Source: Nitrospirales bacterium
GTDB lineage: Bacteria > Nitrospirota > Nitrospiria > Nitrospirales > UBA8639
NCBI GenBank assembly: GCA_021604005.1
Contig: BQIV01000002.1
Span: 124,001-188,000, forward strand
DNA length: 64,000 bases
Direction: 5' to 3'
Below, in pieces: positions 1-8,828 of this stretch. Numbering within the stretch: the first letter of the stretch is position 1; every line of letters begins with the position of its first letter. A program made the translations under genes and the position numbers. The notes under the pieces were generated by a model that saw nothing but the letters and a program-made list of their open reading frames with translations, was not told the origin of the DNA and ran no database searches.

Positions 1-141
1 CGCAGCCCGGAATATTCGATTTAATAAGTCGAGATCGGTCGGCCGTTGCTCTAACTCCAGAAGCCCTGTCTCCATTGTCTCAACGTGTTCAGCGGATTCC
101 TCGAAGAAGGATTCTTGAAAATGAGAAAGATCAACAGCCAT
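1..141 (-). CDS. cheA: Chemotaxis histidine kinase CheA, N-terminal part (cut by window edge)
   Basis: The first 47 codons run from an ATG at 141 off the left edge. The visible protein (MAVDLSHFQESFFEESAEHV, then ...LNRIFRAA) matches the start of a CheA histidine-phosphotransfer (Hpt) domain; the phospho-accepting His would be a few residues beyond the edge. CheA relays signals from MCP receptors to CheY at the inner face of the membrane. It follows cheY and an MCP in the same direction. The rest of the protein cannot be seen, so an unusual Hpt kinase is possible, but the context makes CheA the clear choice. Confidence 0.85.
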   Translation of the reverse strand, partial: MAVDLSHFQESFFEESAEHVETMETGLLELEQRPTDLDLLNRIFRAA

Positions 142-172
142 GCTCAACCTCTAGCCTAATTAGAGTAAACAG

Positions 173-232
173 TGAAATATATTCATTTTCGTAAAACGGA
201 AAACGTGAAACGTTAGACGAAACGGGATTCAA
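173..232. repeat. Heptanucleotide tract, left arm beside the S23-like pseudogene
   Basis: A purine-rich tract in which seven-base units such as CGTGAAA, CGTTAGA and CGAAACG follow one another. It lies just beyond the 3' end of the S23-like gene. The tract at 655-716 on the other side of that gene has the complementary pyrimidine-rich composition, so the two look like inverted arms. Confidence 0.6.
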
Positions 233-254
233 AAATTGTCAGTCAAGCAACGTT

Positions 255-620
255 CTAGCTCGACAAGCTCTTTTGCTTCCGAATCAACCCACTAATGAGT
301 TGATCAATTCGAGTCATTTTTTCATCTATGAGAACCCAATCTTGGCAATCGATACACTTCAATTGTTTCGCTAGTTCACATTGCGTATCTCATTTACTTA
401 ATGACCCTTTTGCTACGTATAGGTATTGGAGAAATTCTTTGCGGCTCCGTCGTGCAGCTCCTTCGGCGATGTTACTTGGAATACTGATCGCTGATCGACG
501 CATTTGCGCGGTGAGCACAAATGCTTCATCAGTTGGAAATACCTTCGTTTGCTGATATACGACTTCAGTCAATTCCATTGATAATTTCCATGCGTCAAGT
601 TGCTTATGTGGCTTATTCAT
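255..620 (-). pseudogene. Four-helix-bundle (S23/IVP-type) protein with in-frame TGA
   Basis: The first 76 residues (MNKPHKQLDAWKLSMELTEV..., SIPSNIAEGAARRS..., FLQYLYVAKGSLSK) are a classic S23-type four-helix-bundle protein, a family named after an ORF in 23S rRNA intervening sequences and widespread as scattered chromosomal genes. A TGA at 390-392 interrupts it. The same frame then continues with DTQCELAKQL and ends in DQLISGLIRKQKSLSS, the expected C-terminal helices, to a TAG at 255-257. The total of 121 positions equals the usual family length, so this is a point nonsense mutation and not a short gene. It sits inside a che operon between cheY and cheA and is flanked by inverted heptad tracts, which suggests an inserted cassette. 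The biochemical role of the family is not firmly known. Confidence 0.8.
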
Positions 621-654
621 TCCAAACTAGGGAAAAACTTCGCAATTGTACGCT

Positions 655-716
655 TTCTGTTTTTCCGTTCTCGTCTTCCGTTTCCCGTCTTCCGTTTCAC
701 GTTTTCCGTTTCACTC
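655..716. repeat. Heptanucleotide tract, right arm beside the S23-like pseudogene
   Basis: Consecutive degenerate seven-base units, for example TTCCGTT, TCCCGTC, TTCCGTT, TCACGTT. They are the reverse-complement type of the units at 173-232. The tract fills most of the gap between the S23-like start and the cheY stop. Confidence 0.65.
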
Positions 717-731
717 ATCAGGCTTTTTCGC

Positions 732-1103
732 TCACGCCGGCAACACCTTTCCGATTGTGGCAAGCATTTGGTCCGGGTTGAACGGCTTGACGATCCAGCC
801 TGTCGCCCCCGCACTTTGCCCTTCTTTCTTTTTGTCCGCCGCCGACTCGGTCGTCAACATCAACACCGGCGTAAACTTATGAGCCGCCATACCCCGGATC
901 GCTTTAATGAGGGATATGCCATCCATATTAGGCATGTTCAAATCCGTGATGACGAGATTAGGCTTGGCCCCACCGTTGAGTTTTTCCACAGCTTCCTGAC
1001 CATCCCCAGCCTCTACGACGTCAAACCCCGCTCCCTTCAACGTGAACGTCACCATTTGTCGCATCGAGACTGAATCGTCAACCACTAATACCGTCTTCCC
1101 CAT
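732..1103 (-). CDS. cheY: Chemotaxis response regulator CheY
   Basis: A single receiver domain of 123 residues. Visible landmarks are the acidic pair D9-D10, phospho-acceptor D54 in VITDLNMPNMDG, the switch Thr T84 and the conserved K106 in WIVKPF. CheA phosphorylates it, and CheY-P binds FliM (encoded at 17594-18577) to change flagellar rotation. I prefer the ATG at 1103, which is preceded by GAGGT at suitable spacing; an in-frame ATG two codons upstream overlaps that site. It sits between the MCP gene and the S23-like pseudogene that separates it from cheA. Confidence 0.92.
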   Translation of the reverse strand: MGKTVLVVDDSVSMRQMVTFTLKGAGFDVVEAGDGQEAVEKLNGGAKPNLVITDLNMPNMDGISLIKAIRGMAAHKFTPVLMLTTESAADKKKEGQSAGATGWIVKPFNPDQMLATIGKVLPA

Positions 1104-1217
1104 GGCCATACCTCGCTCCGGTTAGGTTCGGTGACAGTCGTTCTCTGCCCCGACGCTTCATATCTTGTTGTTGTTCAAAACTCACGTCTGTTTCAGACTT
1201 CCCTAATTCTTATACAA

Positions 1218-2360
1218 TTAAAATAAGATCACACTTTCTTCTTTGGTTTCAGTAGCCGTTCCCACCACCACCGCTTCTTGTCCTTCTTTCGCAGCCTTCA
1301 TCAACACACGCTCGGATTCCATGGTGTATACACTCTCTAATTCCTTGAGTTGATGAAAGACTTCTTCCGGAAACACCGCCGAATCATCGTGGGATTGAAA
1401 GTCACGTAATGGTCCGTAAATGAGTTCCAGCGGTTGATAGACATGCTCCAACTTTTGCCGCGTGATGTCTTGAAACTGCATGGACATCACAATTTGTGAA
1501 ATGTCGTTTCCCAGTTCTTTCGCACGATCGGTACTCTGCGTCATATTTTCTTTCAAGGCTTGATTTTTATTCACCATCACTTCCGTCATTTCCATCACAT
1601 GATGCTGAGCCGCCAGCGTGTCGGAAATGTCGAGAGATGCCAAGGATTGCAATTCGGTCATGGCCGACTCTGTCGTCTCCTTCACTTCCGTCGCCAATGT
1701 CCGAATTTGTTCAGCCGCTTGACCGGATCGATTGGCCAGTTTCGTGACTTCATCGGCCACAACGGCAAACCCCCGGCCATGCTCCCCTGCTCGAGCCGCT
1801 TCAATCGCAGCATTCAAGGCCAGGAGACGGGTTTGATCGGCAATAAACTCGACCTCTTCAACGACATTCGCAATACGTGATGTCGTCCCCACCGCCTTTT
1901 CCATCACCGACACCGTGCTCATCGTCACCTGTGAGGTTGACGTCACTTGCCCAACAAACATATCCATGGTCTGCCGGGTTTCATGTAAGATCGCCTCGAC
2001 CGATGTATCCTTCCCTGAGGAATCAATGGCTTCTCCAGCGAGAAGCAAGGCCTCGGCCTCCGATGCTTGCTCCTGTGCGCGGGTGGAAATGGTTTGAAAT
2101 CGCTGTATCAACCCGGATGCCGCCTCTTCGGTCTCTTGAATGACTGATTTCATTTGTCCGACAAACACGGGAAGCAACGGGGTAAGCGCTTGACCAAATG
2201 CCTGCCAATTTTTAGCCACCTTTCGTTGTGCTTCCAATTCGTCATGTGCAACCGATTCGTCACCAGAAGCACACGATTCAGACAGCGGCCGCCTGGCCAA
2301 ATATCCACCCACAACACCAACACAAAACGCCCCGATCACCCACCACCAGTCCACGTTCAT
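1218..2360 (-). CDS. Methyl-accepting chemotaxis protein without a periplasmic sensor domain
   Basis: 380 residues starting at an ATG with GGAGG six bases upstream. One hydrophobic segment at about residues 4-22 ([20 protein letters not shown]) is followed directly by a long helical cytoplasmic region. The signalling hairpin is clear near residues 170-210: [20 protein letters not shown], then [20 protein letters not shown]. It should form receptor arrays with CheA and CheW and pass signals to the cheA and cheY products next door. There is no second membrane segment and no ligand-binding domain, so it must sense cytoplasmic cues or another protein. The C-terminus shows no CheR-binding pentapeptide. 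Confidence 0.9.
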   Translation of the reverse strand: MNVDWWWVIGAFCVGVVGGYLARRPLSESCASGDESVAHDELEAQRKVAKNWQAFGQALTPLLPVFVGQMKSVIQETEEAASGLIQRFQTISTRAQEQASEAEALLLAGEAIDSSGKDTSVEAILHETRQTMDMFVGQVTSTSQVTMSTVSVMEKAVGTTSRIANVVEEVEFIADQTRLLALNAAIEAARAGEHGRGFAVVADEVTKLANRSGQAAEQIRTLATEVKETTESAMTELQSLASLDISDTLAAQHHVMEMTEVMVNKNQALKENMTQSTDRAKELGNDISQIVMSMQFQDITRQKLEHVYQPLELIYGPLRDFQSHDDSAVFPEEVFHQLKELESVYTMESERVLMKAAKEGQEAVVVGTATETKEESVILF

Positions 2361-2470
2361 TGCCAACCTCCACGGGGAGAGGAATGTACGAAGATTCCAT
2401 TGTAGTGACTGACGTGATTGGCGCGCCTGTTCGTGTTCATCGATTCCCCCTCTTCAGATCTTTCAATGAC

Positions 2471-2755
2471 TTACTTGTCATGGATCGCGACTAACTGTTC
2501 ACACCCGACTCCGATAATTTTTTCACGTATTGCGGACGTCATCCCGGTAATGCGCACTGCGCCATACTGCGACGCGGCAATCAATAACTGTATTCCCGAG
2601 GAATCCACACGCTCCACGTCCGACACATCGAGTTCACAGGGACCGTCATGTTTGACTAGTGCCAGCAACCCTTCCCGAAACTCGGCGGCTTCAAAAATTG
2701 TGAGGTCTCCTTCCGGACGCAACACATGGACCCCGGTCTGTTCTTTCACATCCAT
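2471..2755 (-). CDS. STAS-domain anti-sigma-factor antagonist (SpoIIAA/HsbA-like)
   Basis: A 94-residue single STAS domain. The hallmark is ERVDSSGIQLLIAA at about residues 48-61; the second Ser (S53) matches the phosphorylated Ser of SpoIIAA. Such proteins switch between a kinase partner and a target according to Ser phosphorylation. The likely kinase (REC-HATPase, 5543-6475) and phosphatase (REC-PP2C, 6615-7841) are encoded just upstream in the same direction, so a partner-switching circuit is likely. The ATG at 2755 has a GGAG six to ten bases upstream and is preferred over the ATG four codons earlier. Confidence 0.85.
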   Translation of the reverse strand: MDVKEQTGVHVLRPEGDLTIFEAAEFREGLLALVKHDGPCELDVSDVERVDSSGIQLLIAASQYGAVRITGMTSAIREKIIGVGCEQLVAIHDK

Positions 2756-3007
2756 GACGTACTCCATTCCACGAATTGAGATTGCGTAGGAGACGATTGA
2801 GGCACGGGTGAGATCTTACGCACTACTGTTTGTCGCATCCAAAACCCCCGACTGCTGGCAACTTTCGTCTCGTAGCACCCGTAGACGACCATCCCATCCG
2901 GGTTGACTCTTTAGGAATTTTACACTGAACACCGACACCCGCTTAGGAGTGTTTTGCTTAATTCAATGAAGTTATCGGTCTTTACACTTGAGACTTAAGA
3001 AATTTAT

Positions 3008-5344
3008 TCATGAAATGTCCGATGTCGTGGAAGACGTATTTTCGGCAACATAGACATTCTCGACGATCGACGATTCTCCATGTTCGTTGTGCGGCAACAG
3101 ATTTGGATTCAGTGGAAGGGTAAAGTGGAACATCGCCCCATGGTCAGAGTGGTTTTCTGCCCAAATACTCCCTCCATGACCGTGAATAATCTCACGGCAA
3201 ATCGAGAGACCGAGTCCGGTCCCACCCGCGCCGGTTTGCGTCATACTGCTTTGCGCGAATTTTTCAAAAATTGTGGATAATTCATGTTCCGGAATTCCCG
3301 GACCGGCATCCCATATGGTGACCTTTACCCCCGGGACAGTGGAGAGATCGGACGTGCGGCGCCCTTGACGCACAGGCGTGGCCTGCCATGACACATGGAC
3401 GTGACTTCCATGAGGACTAAATTTCACCGCATTGGACACAAGATTCCATAAGACTTGTGTCATGCGATCAGCATCGGCCATCACGCATATGGACTCATGA
3501 GCTTCGGGAAGAACAAGCTGCATATCTTTCTCGTTTAGCAGGGGATCGATTTGGTTTTTCAAGGAAAGCAGTAACGCATGCATCTGACATGCTTGGAATG
3601 TGAATGGCATTTTCCCCGCCTCGAGCTTTGACAGATCCAATAAATCATTCACGAGCAATAAGAGACGGTTGCCACTTTCCTTAATCTGCCGTAAATATGA
3701 CTGAATTTTCTCCGGTGACGCTCGATCGAAGCGATCAATGCCCAATGACGCGAAACTCAGAATGGCATGCATGGGAGTCCGCAACTCATGTGACATATTG
3801 GCTAGAAACTGCGATTTGGCTGAATTGGCCTGTTCGGCAGCTTCTTTGGCCTGTTGCAGATCGGCGGTTCGATGTCGGACGACGTCTTCCACGTGAGAGA
3901 GTTGATGTCCGTGAACATAATTTTCCTGTGTTCGTTGGGTCATATCCATCATCACGATCAACACCTTGTCGGTGCGTCTCTCATCATGTTGATGACCTCT
4001 TGCTATCTGCTCCAATCGTGCGCTCCGTACTTCGAGCGGAAACTCCGATCCATCCTTACGACGTCCATACAATTCCGCGGGTGGCTCACACGATACAGAG
4101 GAAAGCCACTGTTCAAACGGCACATCCGAACAGAACGGGGTCATCTGACAGCGTTCCGCAAACAACGTGCGTATGGTGGTCCTGAGCAGCTCCTCCTGCG
4201 AATAGTGAAAGAGCTGTTCGACAGCCTGATTCATGCATACAACGCGCCCATCGCCAGTCAGCACCAGCATCGCGACGGGAGAGGCGTGAATAATGGCTCG
4301 TGATTCATCGGCCAATCGCTGTCCGAGCCTGCCGATTTCCCATTCTTGTTGATGGGCATGGTGAAACTGCCGGCGTCCCCAAATGACAAGACCTATGAGT
4401 GGAAGACAACAGGAGAGCCCTAACCACAAGAGTCTCTGCTGCACGGCTCTTGCCGAACCCACAACATCGTCAACACCTTGCCGTAAGGCAAGGGTCCATT
4501 TGAACTGCTGAAACTCGTCGAATCCTGTCAACTGCGTATACCCGGTCAAGACATCGGCCCGGCGGCGTTCATCTCGTTCAACAAGAAATCCGGAATGTCC
4601 TGTGTCGACACGACCAGCAAACGCATGGATTACCTGACGGTACGTAGGGACAATGCCGTTCACATGAGAGTCTCCTAACAGTAACCCGTCATGACGTACC
4701 AACTGCCATGCCGGTTTCGACGTTGACAATGTGTGTTGCCGTTGTAGAGATAACTGCCGATCGAATTCGGTCAGAAGATCGTTCAACGGTACGGAAACAA
4801 ACACGATCCGACGAGCACGTCCATCCTCAGCATGAGTCGCAAGGGGTGCACCGATCATGAGGGTTAATATGTTGGTTGACCATTTCTGATAATCAGCATC
4901 AACCATATGAATCGTGCCCTGTTGTCGAATAGCGGTCATGAGTGGATGGACACTGAGATCAATGCCGATGAATGACGGATTCGTGCTCGCAACGACTCGG
5001 CCGTCATGGTCTGTCACACCGAGTACGTCGTCGGCATGCCCATTCGCCTGCTGAATACGCTGTAACAACTTCGTAAGACGTGTGACATCTGGATCGTCAA
5101 GTGCCCGCATAGCGGCCCACACTCGTATGTCTCTATACCGTTCAACTACCCTTTGCTCAATATGGGTGCCCAATGCTGAAGCCGAAGAGACGAGGACGTG
5201 CCCTTCTTGTTCGATTCTATCGGCCACAATCAAATATCCAGCCGTCACGCAGACCACCCCAATCACGCAGATCAGCATGGTACTGCTCATGGTAAACCAT
5301 CGTATTGTGTGGAAAGGCGATACTGAACACTTCATACTAAGCAT
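3008..5344 (-). CDS. Membrane sensor histidine kinase (Cache-type sensor, PAS, HisKA, HATPase)
   Basis: 778 residues. One membrane helix near residues 20-42 and a second near 328-347 enclose a periplasmic region of about 285 residues that looks like a double-Cache sensor. A PAS domain follows (IIHASPVAMLVLTGDGRVVC), then a coiled linker, the HisKA box MSHELRTP near residue 520, and an HATPase with N-box NLVSNAVKFS, G1 DAGPGI and G2 GTGLGLSI. It should autophosphorylate on His and feed a receiver. The two nearest receivers are on the REC-HATPase and REC-PP2C proteins encoded directly upstream, so these are its likely targets (inference). The C-terminal 35 residues are Ser/Asn-rich and look unstructured. 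Confidence 0.85.
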   Translation of the reverse strand: MLSMKCSVSPFHTIRWFTMSSTMLICVIGVVCVTAGYLIVADRIEQEGHVLVSSASALGTHIEQRVVERYRDIRVWAAMRALDDPDVTRLTKLLQRIQQANGHADDVLGVTDHDGRVVASTNPSFIGIDLSVHPLMTAIRQQGTIHMVDADYQKWSTNILTLMIGAPLATHAEDGRARRIVFVSVPLNDLLTEFDRQLSLQRQHTLSTSKPAWQLVRHDGLLLGDSHVNGIVPTYRQVIHAFAGRVDTGHSGFLVERDERRRADVLTGYTQLTGFDEFQQFKWTLALRQGVDDVVGSARAVQQRLLWLGLSCCLPLIGLVIWGRRQFHHAHQQEWEIGRLGQRLADESRAIIHASPVAMLVLTGDGRVVCMNQAVEQLFHYSQEELLRTTIRTLFAERCQMTPFCSDVPFEQWLSSVSCEPPAELYGRRKDGSEFPLEVRSARLEQIARGHQHDERRTDKVLIVMMDMTQRTQENYVHGHQLSHVEDVVRHRTADLQQAKEAAEQANSAKSQFLANMSHELRTPMHAILSFASLGIDRFDRASPEKIQSYLRQIKESGNRLLLLVNDLLDLSKLEAGKMPFTFQACQMHALLLSLKNQIDPLLNEKDMQLVLPEAHESICVMADADRMTQVLWNLVSNAVKFSPHGSHVHVSWQATPVRQGRRTSDLSTVPGVKVTIWDAGPGIPEHELSTIFEKFAQSSMTQTGAGGTGLGLSICREIIHGHGGSIWAENHSDHGAMFHFTLPLNPNLLPHNEHGESSIVENVYVAENTSSTTSDIS

Positions 5345-5542
5345 GTCGGCTCACATGGCCGGGACCTGAGCAAGAGGACCTGTAAACGGAACCTCATGAG
5401 GCCTGCAGTCGCTCGGCAGCAGTCTTCTCTTGAAGAGCACGAATACCGGCCAGACAGCGTACGGAGATGTTGCATGCGGAGACAGGCAGATGGTTCTCGG
5501 ACACTGGAGATTCAGAAAAAGAGACGAGACAGACACCGAGGA

Positions 5543-6475
5543 TTACACTGAGGACGAACACCCGGGATTGTGAGCAGGGTGCACCGCACCGTTTGGCGTA
5601 TGAATGACGCAGAGCACTTCATTCCCTTTCCCGCGATAGTGGAGCTGATCAAAGCACAGCGCTTTGGCCATGGCAATACCGCGACCATGACTGGCTAACG
5701 CCAGATGCGGACTAAAGTGTTCATAGCGAGTCCAATCAAACCCTTCCCCTTGATCCGTAATCACCACTTGAATTTCTTCAGGCAATCGCCGAAATGTCAC
5801 TTCGACATACTTGTCCATATTTTCCGGCAAGGCAAGCCGGCGATGAATTTCCGACTCCCATTCCTCTGCATCCTGCAATTGCGTTTTTTCATCATAGGAG
5901 ATCCCCAAATTGCCATGCTCGATCGCATTCATGAGTAAATCATTCAAGCCCATGGCGATGCGCTCCGGGTCCGGACAGGCATTCGCCAACAGGACCGACA
6001 AGTTATGCACATCATGCAGAGTCCGTATACGAAACGTTCCATTTTGCATCGAGCGGACAGAACGGGATTGCCGAAGCAAATCATTCTGCACTTCACGCTG
6101 TTTCACGGCTTTTCGAATCGATGAGGCCACAATACCCAGCAACATCTCGCGATCAAACGGCTTCGTGAGATAATAGAACGCCCCGGCCTCTATCCCTTCT
6201 TGTATTTGAGAGACGGCACCTGCCGCCGTTTGCATAATGACAGGAATATCCCGTAACGCTTCATGCGCCATCATTCGTTTCAAGACCGTCAGTCCATCAA
6301 GTTTGGGCATCATGCGATCAAGAAGGACAGCATAAAATGAATCCCCTTCGGCTTCCAACAGAGACCAGGCTTCTTCGCCATCTCCAGCATCAACGAGTGC
6401 ATAGCCCTCGTCTTCTAAATATTCATGTAAAATTTGAAGATTGACGGAATCGTCATCTACGAGTAAAAGCCGCAT
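5543..6475 (-). CDS. Response regulator with RsbW-type HATPase (anti-sigma kinase) output
   Basis: 310 residues. The N-terminal receiver has VDDD at 6-9 and phospho-acceptor D53 in VLLDRMMPKLDG. The C-terminal part is a small GHKL ATPase of the SpoIIAB/RsbW type: N-box LNDLLMNAIEHGNL, then ITDQGEGFDW, then ASHGRGIAMAKAL. Such kinases phosphorylate STAS proteins on Ser. With the PP2C protein upstream and the STAS protein downstream it resembles a split form of Pseudomonas HsbR, where receiver, PP2C and kinase modules share one chain. The function is inferred from family and neighbours. Confidence 0.83.
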   Translation of the reverse strand: MRLLLVDDDSVNLQILHEYLEDEGYALVDAGDGEEAWSLLEAEGDSFYAVLLDRMMPKLDGLTVLKRMMAHEALRDIPVIMQTAAGAVSQIQEGIEAGAFYYLTKPFDREMLLGIVASSIRKAVKQREVQNDLLRQSRSVRSMQNGTFRIRTLHDVHNLSVLLANACPDPERIAMGLNDLLMNAIEHGNLGISYDEKTQLQDAEEWESEIHRRLALPENMDKYVEVTFRRLPEEIQVVITDQGEGFDWTRYEHFSPHLALASHGRGIAMAKALCFDQLHYRGKGNEVLCVIHTPNGAVHPAHNPGCSSSV

Positions 6476-6614
6476 AGGATACTATCCTGCTTCATGACAC
6501 ATATGAACGTGCCGGTACGTCGATCCATATGAAACATCGCTCATGTGTTTAGGTTTTCCGACCATGCTTGCCCATGAGGGCCTCCCAAATTCCTGTACGC
6601 TTGCACCATAGGTC

Positions 6615-7841
6615 TTAGGCAATGTCTATGGCCACCAATGCCACATCATCACTAAAGGTTTTCTGCTTCTGCCAGGCTTGACTTTGTTGAATCACCCAAT
6701 CAATGGCGCGTCCCATGGCTTTGCCATGCACCTCTCGGCACGCGGCTTCCAATCCACTCCGGTCCCATAATTTTTCATCAGGCGACATGACCTCATAAAT
6801 CCCGTCGCTAAACAAATAGAGCCGATCACCAGACGACAGGGTATACTCTTGACTCTGATACGTCTGCGTCAAGCCAAACCCGACCGGCCATGTTTTCGCC
6901 CCCAAGGTACCCGACACGTTCCCCTTTCGCGTCACAATGGCCCCTGGATGACCGGCTGATGCATACCGCAGCCGGAGCGTCGGTAAATGAAGACTCCCAA
7001 CCCAAATAGTGAAATACTCACCTTGCTCAGTCAGTGGATTTTCTTGATTGAGCCGTTCAACGATTTCGCCAGGGTCATAGGAAGGATGTTGCCGTGCTAT
7101 ATGTTCGTCACGAAACATGATCGCCAGTGACACCGCACGGAGAGCCGGGCCGATTCCATGACCCGACATATCCAGGATCATCAACCCAAGGTGTTCGTCA
7201 CCCCAAGGCGTCACTTGAAATAAATCTCCTCCCAAGCGCGAACACGGCAAATATTGCCACCCGACCTGGACGTTCGGGACGGGACTGCCACGTGCAGGTA
7301 AAAGCGAAACAACAAACTCTCCGGCGGATTGAAGTTCAGCATCCAACTCGGCTTGTTGTTGAGAAATGACCTGATGCGAATGTGCCAGATTTTTGATAAG
7401 TTGACAGGTTCGTAATCCAGCTTTGACCCGTGCATTCAACTCTTCCTCAGTTGCGGCTTTGGTCAAAAAATCATCGGCGCCACGAATGAGCCCTTCTGCA
7501 ATTTGCGCCGGCTGATCGAGAGCCGTCATTAAAATGATATAGATGGAATGCCATCGTTCATCGGACTTCACCGCCTCACATAACGCCGGACCATCCATCT
7601 CCGGCATCATCCAATCGGAGATGATTAAATCGATTGATTCCGTCTCTAAGATCTCTAATGCGTGACGCCCATTTTCTGCTTCAATGAGACGATAGCCGAG
7701 GCGTTCAAGCCGTCGTCGCGTGATCATTCTGACCACTTTCTCATCTTCGACAAGCAAAATCGTGTGAATCCGGTCTCCGTCTACGCTCGAAATGTCGGAA
7801 ACCCTCTGATTGATCATGCGTGAAGCATCTGACATAGACAT
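6615..7841 (-). CDS. Response regulator with PP2C (SpoIIE/RsbU-type) phosphatase output
   Basis: 408 residues from the ATG at 7841, which has GGAG upstream; the longer frame begins with TTG. The receiver has VEDE near residues 31-34 and D76 in IISDWMMPEMDG. After a coiled linker comes a PP2C/SpoIIE phosphatase with metal-binding motifs GGDLFQV, LMILDMSGHG, LFSDGIYE and the C-terminal FSDDVALVAIDIA. It probably dephosphorylates the STAS protein encoded at 2471-2755. It lies between fliA and the REC-HATPase gene, so the module may act on flagellar sigma control (inference). Confidence 0.87.
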   Translation of the reverse strand: MSMSDASRMINQRVSDISSVDGDRIHTILLVEDEKVVRMITRRRLERLGYRLIEAENGRHALEILETESIDLIISDWMMPEMDGPALCEAVKSDERWHSIYIILMTALDQPAQIAEGLIRGADDFLTKAATEEELNARVKAGLRTCQLIKNLAHSHQVISQQQAELDAELQSAGEFVVSLLPARGSPVPNVQVGWQYLPCSRLGGDLFQVTPWGDEHLGLMILDMSGHGIGPALRAVSLAIMFRDEHIARQHPSYDPGEIVERLNQENPLTEQGEYFTIWVGSLHLPTLRLRYASAGHPGAIVTRKGNVSGTLGAKTWPVGFGLTQTYQSQEYTLSSGDRLYLFSDGIYEVMSPDEKLWDRSGLEAACREVHGKAMGRAIDWVIQQSQAWQKQKTFSDDVALVAIDIA

Positions 7842-8048
7842 AGCGACCAATCTCCAATTCCTACTGGATCTCTTCGGTCGGTCACGACAAAAACTTCACG
7901 TGATCACATCCGTCTATGGATGACGCACACGAATGTTGCTGTTGCCTCAATCGGCAGAGGATACGCACGGTATCGAATACATTCGGACAAGAACAGACTG
8001 GGAAGCGCGAGGAAGGATATAAAGAATAATTAAGAACACCCTGTCTGG

Positions 8049-8828
8049 TTACCGTGACAAACGATTATGCAGATAGGCTTTCAGACGTATCATCGCTTGT
8101 GCATGGAGTTGACAAATTCGAGACTCGGTGACATTGAGCGTCACGCCAATTTCTTTCATGGTCAATTCCTCGAAATAATATAATGTCAACACCAAACGCT
8201 GTCGTTCAGGAAGCCGGTCAATCGCCTCTGCCAGCACTTTTCTCGTGTCTTCCGAAAGAAGCGACTCGAGCGGATTCGGGTGATCTCGGTCCGCTAAGGC
8301 ATCAAGAATTGGATGAGAGTCATCGTCATGGCTTCCCAAATCTTCCAAACTCAGTACGACAGCCCCCTTCGCTTGCAACAGCGTTTCATCCACTTCTTCG
8401 GCCTCAATTCCCAATTCACTCGCCAACTCAGCTTCCGTCGGTGGACGGCCTTTGCGTTTGGTATATTCATTCGCCGCCTGTTGAATTTTACCAATTCGCT
8501 CCCGCATCGACCGCGGCACCCAATCCATGGCACGAATTTCATCCAACATGGCTCCTCGTATACGAAACTCGGCATAGGTTCGAAATTTAATTTCACGAGA
8601 CGGATCGAATTTGGTGATCGCATCGAGAAGACCAACCGTACCCGCACTGATTAAATCCTCGACATTTAACCCGCTGGACACGCGGATGGCCAGGCGCAAC
8701 GCCATATATTTGATAACCGGGACAAAATCTTGGATAAGTTGTTCACGTTCATCCCCTTCCAAGATCATCTTGCTTGGAATCGCCTGTTTGGTGTTCACCG
8801 GCGTGTGTTCTACGATTGCTCGCTTCAT
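8049..8828 (-). CDS. fliA: Flagellar sigma factor FliA (sigma-28)
   Basis: 259 residues with sigma-70 region 2 (LNVEDLISAGTVGLLDAI, FRTYAEFRIRGAMLDEIRAM, then DWVPRSMR), region 3 (AANEYTKRKGRPPTEAELAS) and region 4 (LTLYYFEELTMKEIGVTLNV). The DWVPRS motif is typical of FliA. It directs late flagellar and chemotaxis transcription. Its ATG overlaps the flhG stop as ATGA, so the two are translationally coupled. No flgM (anti-sigma-28) gene is visible in this window. Confidence 0.95.
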   Translation of the reverse strand: MKRAIVEHTPVNTKQAIPSKMILEGDEREQLIQDFVPVIKYMALRLAIRVSSGLNVEDLISAGTVGLLDAITKFDPSREIKFRTYAEFRIRGAMLDEIRAMDWVPRSMRERIGKIQQAANEYTKRKGRPPTEAELASELGIEAEEVDETLLQAKGAVVLSLEDLGSHDDDSHPILDALADRDHPNPLESLLSEDTRKVLAEAIDRLPERQRLVLTLYYFEELTMKEIGVTLNVTESRICQLHAQAMIRLKAYLHNRLSR

